Below, piece by piece: positions 62,042 to 64,000 of a stretch of DNA of 64,000 nucleotides. The notes beneath the pieces are model-generated. The model saw only the letters and a program-made list of their open reading frames with translations. It did not search any database and was not told the origin of the DNA. Position numbers and translations under genes: made by a program. This DNA comes from Candidatus Obscuribacterales bacterium (GTDB taxonomy: Bacteria; Cyanobacteriota; Vampirovibrionia; Obscuribacterales; Obscuribacteraceae). Where the stretch lies: NCBI GenBank assembly GCA_020634035.1, contig JACKCM010000007.1, positions 434,001-498,000 of the forward strand, in the 5' to 3' direction. Every line of letters starts with the position of its first letter. The first letter of the stretch is position 1.

Positions 62042-63376
62042 GTGATAATGTCCTTCGACTCTCTACCTTATCTCGAGAATATTAGGATCAAGCCCCTCTT
62101 CGGAAAAGAGGACAAGGACATCACCTCATTGAGGCAGCGCCTGGACGATATGTCCAGGCTCTCGTCGGAGTTTGTGGTTCTGCTCTCCACCTCTACTATG
62201 ATAGCCACTTTCGGACTCTTTCAGAACAGTGCCGCGGTGATAATCGGCGCCATGATTATTGCGCCCCTGATGCGACCTTTGATGGGGCTTGCCTATGGCA
62301 GTCTAATTGCCAGCGCTTACCTGATTCGTCGGTCGCTGATTACGGTGATTGCCGGCACCCTGCTCAGTGTCTTTATCGCTTTTATCCTGTCCACTTTTCT
62401 GAACTCCATCGATGTCACTGCCGAGATTGCCAGCCGCACCCGTCCCAACTTGCTCGATCTGGGGGTCGCTGTGTTTGCCGGTGCCGCCGGTGCCTATTGT
62501 CAGACCCGGAAAGAGCTGGCAGACACTCTGGCTGGTGTCGCCATCGCAGTCGCTCTGGTCCCGCCAATTGGAGTAATCGGTATCGGTCTTGCCCTGGGGC
62601 AGGTCAAGATCTGGGTCGGAGCAAGCCTGCTCTACGCCACTAACCTGGTAGGAATCACTTTCGCCGCTATGATTGTGTTTCTGGTGATGGGCTATACTCC
62701 ATTAAGAAGGGCGAAGAAGAGTCTGTCCATCTCTCTGTTTTTAATGGTGTCTCTGGCGATACCACTGGCTCTCAGTATGAGAGAGCTTCTTCTTGAAGAT
62801 CAGTTAGCTAGAAAGATCCGTCAGATCTTGAGCGAGAAGACCTATACCTTTCGTGATGTTCAACTGCAAAAGGTGGAGGTGAAAAGATTCCGTAAGCCGA
62901 TGGAGGTTACGGCGACGGTTATGTCTGGTAGCACCGAGAGCATCAATGCCAGACAGGTGAAGCTTGTTCAAGATTTTCTGGTCAAACAGGTCAATATTCC
63001 TATCGAGTTCAAGCTCAGGGTTATCCCTTCTACGGTGGTGACCGCTATTGAGGTGACACCGGAAGGAGAAAAGGAGAAGACTCTGCCGATAGGCAAATCG
63101 ATAGATACCGCCAGCGTGCAATGGGAAGCCGATGCTGGAGAAAGCGGCTCCAGTCCTGAAAAGAGTCAAGCACCGGTCGATCCGTTTTTTGATTTGAGTC
63201 CGGCACAACCGGAATCCTATTCCTATCCTGCTTCTTCCGTATCGGAGCCGAAGAAACGACCAATCAAAGATAACGGCGACAGCAGCATCAACATAAAAGA
63301 TCCGCTTCTTCATGTAGAACCCTTGCCGGAAGAGGCACCGGCGCCTTCCGTCAATGTAGAGCCGGAAGCGAAATAG
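62042..63376 (+). CDS. DUF389 family membrane protein
   Basis: Protein of 444 aa starting GTG at 62042 (AGGA six bases upstream; an ATG two codons later is also possible). Residues about 45-245 hold six helices with the DUF389 signature stretches SAAVIIGAMIIAPLMRPLMGLAYG and ALVPPIGVIGIGLALG, then a soluble part with an acidic, Pro/Ser-rich C-terminal tail. The function of the family is unknown. It runs rightward into the sensor gene, with a 76-bp gap. Confidence 0.88.
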   Translation: MIMSFDSLPYLENIRIKPLFGKEDKDITSLRQRLDDMSRLSSEFVVLLSTSTMIATFGLFQNSAAVIIGAMIIAPLMRPLMGLAYGSLIASAYLIRRSLITVIAGTLLSVFIAFILSTFLNSIDVTAEIASRTRPNLLDLGVAVFAGAAGAYCQTRKELADTLAGVAIAVALVPPIGVIGIGLALGQVKIWVGASLLYATNLVGITFAAMIVFLVMGYTPLRRAKKSLSISLFLMVSLAIPLALSMRELLLEDQLARKIRQILSEKTYTFRDVQLQKVEVKRFRKPMEVTATVMSGSTESINARQVKLVQDFLVKQVNIPIEFKLRVIPSTVVTAIEVTPEGEKEKTLPIGKSIDTASVQWEADAGESGSSPEKSQAPVDPFFDLSPAQPESYSYPASSVSEPKKRPIKDNGDSSINIKDPLLHVEPLPEEAPAPSVNVEPEAK

Positions 63377-63452
63377 TCCTGGCGGATAACCTTTTTGCCT
63401 GATATATTATTGAAGTTTATCCACCTGTTTCTATAACTCTTTCATCCAGAAA

Positions 63453-64000
63453 ATGGATTTTTCGCATTACGCACCACACGGTTATTGCATCGCCTGGGAT
63501 CAAAAGCTTTTATGGATCTTCGTCCTGGGTAATATCCTGGTTGCCGTCTCCTATATGGCTATTCCCGTAGGGCTTATGATGGTGGCGAAACGTAGACGAG
63601 ACATCAAACACCAGGGACTGGTGGGGCTGTTTGCCGCTTTCATCTTCTGCTGCGCAGTGACTCATATAATCAAAATATGGACTTTCTGGCATCCTGATTA
63701 TTGGCTGGAGGCGATTGCCGACCTGATTACCGGACTGGTTTCTCTGTCCACTGCCATAACCCTGTTTAAGCTTGTTCCTGTTCTAGTACGGATTCCGCAC
63801 CAGGACGAGTTTGAAGAGGCGGAGAGAAAGCTGAGTGAAGCCGAGCGAGAGAGGCATCGTTTTGAGGCCCTGCTGCGCAAGCGCAAGATTGCTCAGAGTC
63901 TACCTATTCCGATATGGACCTGTGATGCCAGCGGTGATTTGAATTTTATCAATGATCGTTGGCTTGAGAAGACCGGCTCCGGCCTGGACGATAATCTTGG
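63453..64000 (+). CDS. Ethylene-receptor-like sensor, truncated at the window edge
   Basis: About 182 residues are visible from the ATG at 63453. Three hydrophobic helices (about 19-45, 55-80, 88-112) match the ethylene-binding domain of ETR1 and cyanobacterial homologues: VAVSYMAIP in helix 1 and AFIFCCAVTHIIKIWTF in helix 2, in which Cys67 and His71 match the Cu(I) ligands Cys65/His69 of ETR1. The position of ETR1 Asp25 is Asn27. A linker coiled coil (about 118-150) and the start of a PAS domain (PIPIWTCDASGDLNFINDRWLEKTG) follow. A C-terminal histidine kinase is expected beyond the edge but not seen. Confidence 0.85.
   Translation, partial: MDFSHYAPHGYCIAWDQKLLWIFVLGNILVAVSYMAIPVGLMMVAKRRRDIKHQGLVGLFAAFIFCCAVTHIIKIWTFWHPDYWLEAIADLITGLVSLSTAITLFKLVPVLVRIPHQDEFEEAERKLSEAERERHRFEALLRKRKIAQSLPIPIWTCDASGDLNFINDRWLEKTGSGLDDNL

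Noticed and set aside
1..64000. tRNA, rRNA, CRISPR arrays, insertion sequences, prophage
   Set aside because: No cloverleaf with a GGTTCGAATCC-type T-arm, no regularly spaced repeats, no transposase or phage genes were seen; short GGTTCGA matches (for example near 30737) lack a stem.

Overview
The window looks like chromosomal DNA from a non-photosynthetic relative of the cyanobacteria, most likely a Melainabacteria/Vampirovibrionia member close to Obscuribacterales. This is inference from gene content: a cyanobacterial-type Hfq-like Sm protein, SepF beside YggS, a Ser/Thr kinase with an N-terminal Cys ribbon, a membrane roadblock protein, an Rcp1-like response regulator, an ethylene-receptor-like sensor domain, and no photosynthesis genes. 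The DNA is gene-dense. No rRNA, tRNA, CRISPR array, insertion sequence or prophage was found by eye, and little looks recently acquired.

Layout. 0-8.7 kb: an edge-truncated helical protein, then a leftward run of two large membrane proteins (one GT-C-like), an AI-2E-type permease and a secreted TPR protein. 8.9-12.8 kb: GH1 glycosidase, DsbD, peroxiredoxin. 12.9-21.6 kb: roadblock membrane protein, pheS-pheT, Nudix hydrolase, a small basic protein, obg. 21.7-25.3 kb: PC4-like protein, M23 peptidase, sepF, yggS, rsmE. 25.4-29.1 kb: accD-accA and a convergent protein kinase. 29.4-36.2 kb: MFS transporter, small basic protein, an argininosuccinate-lyase-like protein with a degraded active site, a sugar nucleotidyltransferase, a Trp-rich small protein, a HIT protein and a GAF-GGDEF protein. 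36.5-38.5 kb: groES-groEL. 38.6-43.3 kb: a secreted protein, a MerR-VWA pair, threonine dehydratase and another secreted protein. 43.3-47.4 kb: a leftward operon accC-BCCP-ispF-FAD monooxygenase. 47.7-54.5 kb: hydroxyacyl-CoA dehydrogenase, GT2, Hfq-like, mreB-mreC-mreD-PBP2. 54.7-64 kb: coiled-coil protein, AraC/GyrI regulator, two MscS channels, histidine kinase plus response regulator, a DUF389 protein, and an ethylene-receptor-like sensor cut by the window edge.

How the genes work together. Fatty-acid synthesis is represented by accD-accA and, elsewhere, by biotin carboxylase plus a carrier domain. Cell shape and division are covered by mreBCD-PBP2, sepF and an M23 peptidase. The envelope and stress group includes DsbD, the MscS pair, GroESL and the peroxiredoxin. 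Signalling (protein kinase, c-di-GMP, two-component, ethylene-type sensor) is prominent.

The most notable observations are: (1) accC ends just after a ten-A run, and the -1 frame there runs without a stop straight into the biotin carrier domain, which has no convincing start of its own; (2) the ArgH-like protein lacks the GSS catalytic loop and the SRNDQ substrate motif; (3) the terminal ethylene-receptor-like domain keeps the Cu(I)-binding Cys/His but has Asn in place of the conserved Asp; (4) the MerR-VWA operon has a near-consensus, apparently leaderless promoter embedded in a perfect inverted repeat.
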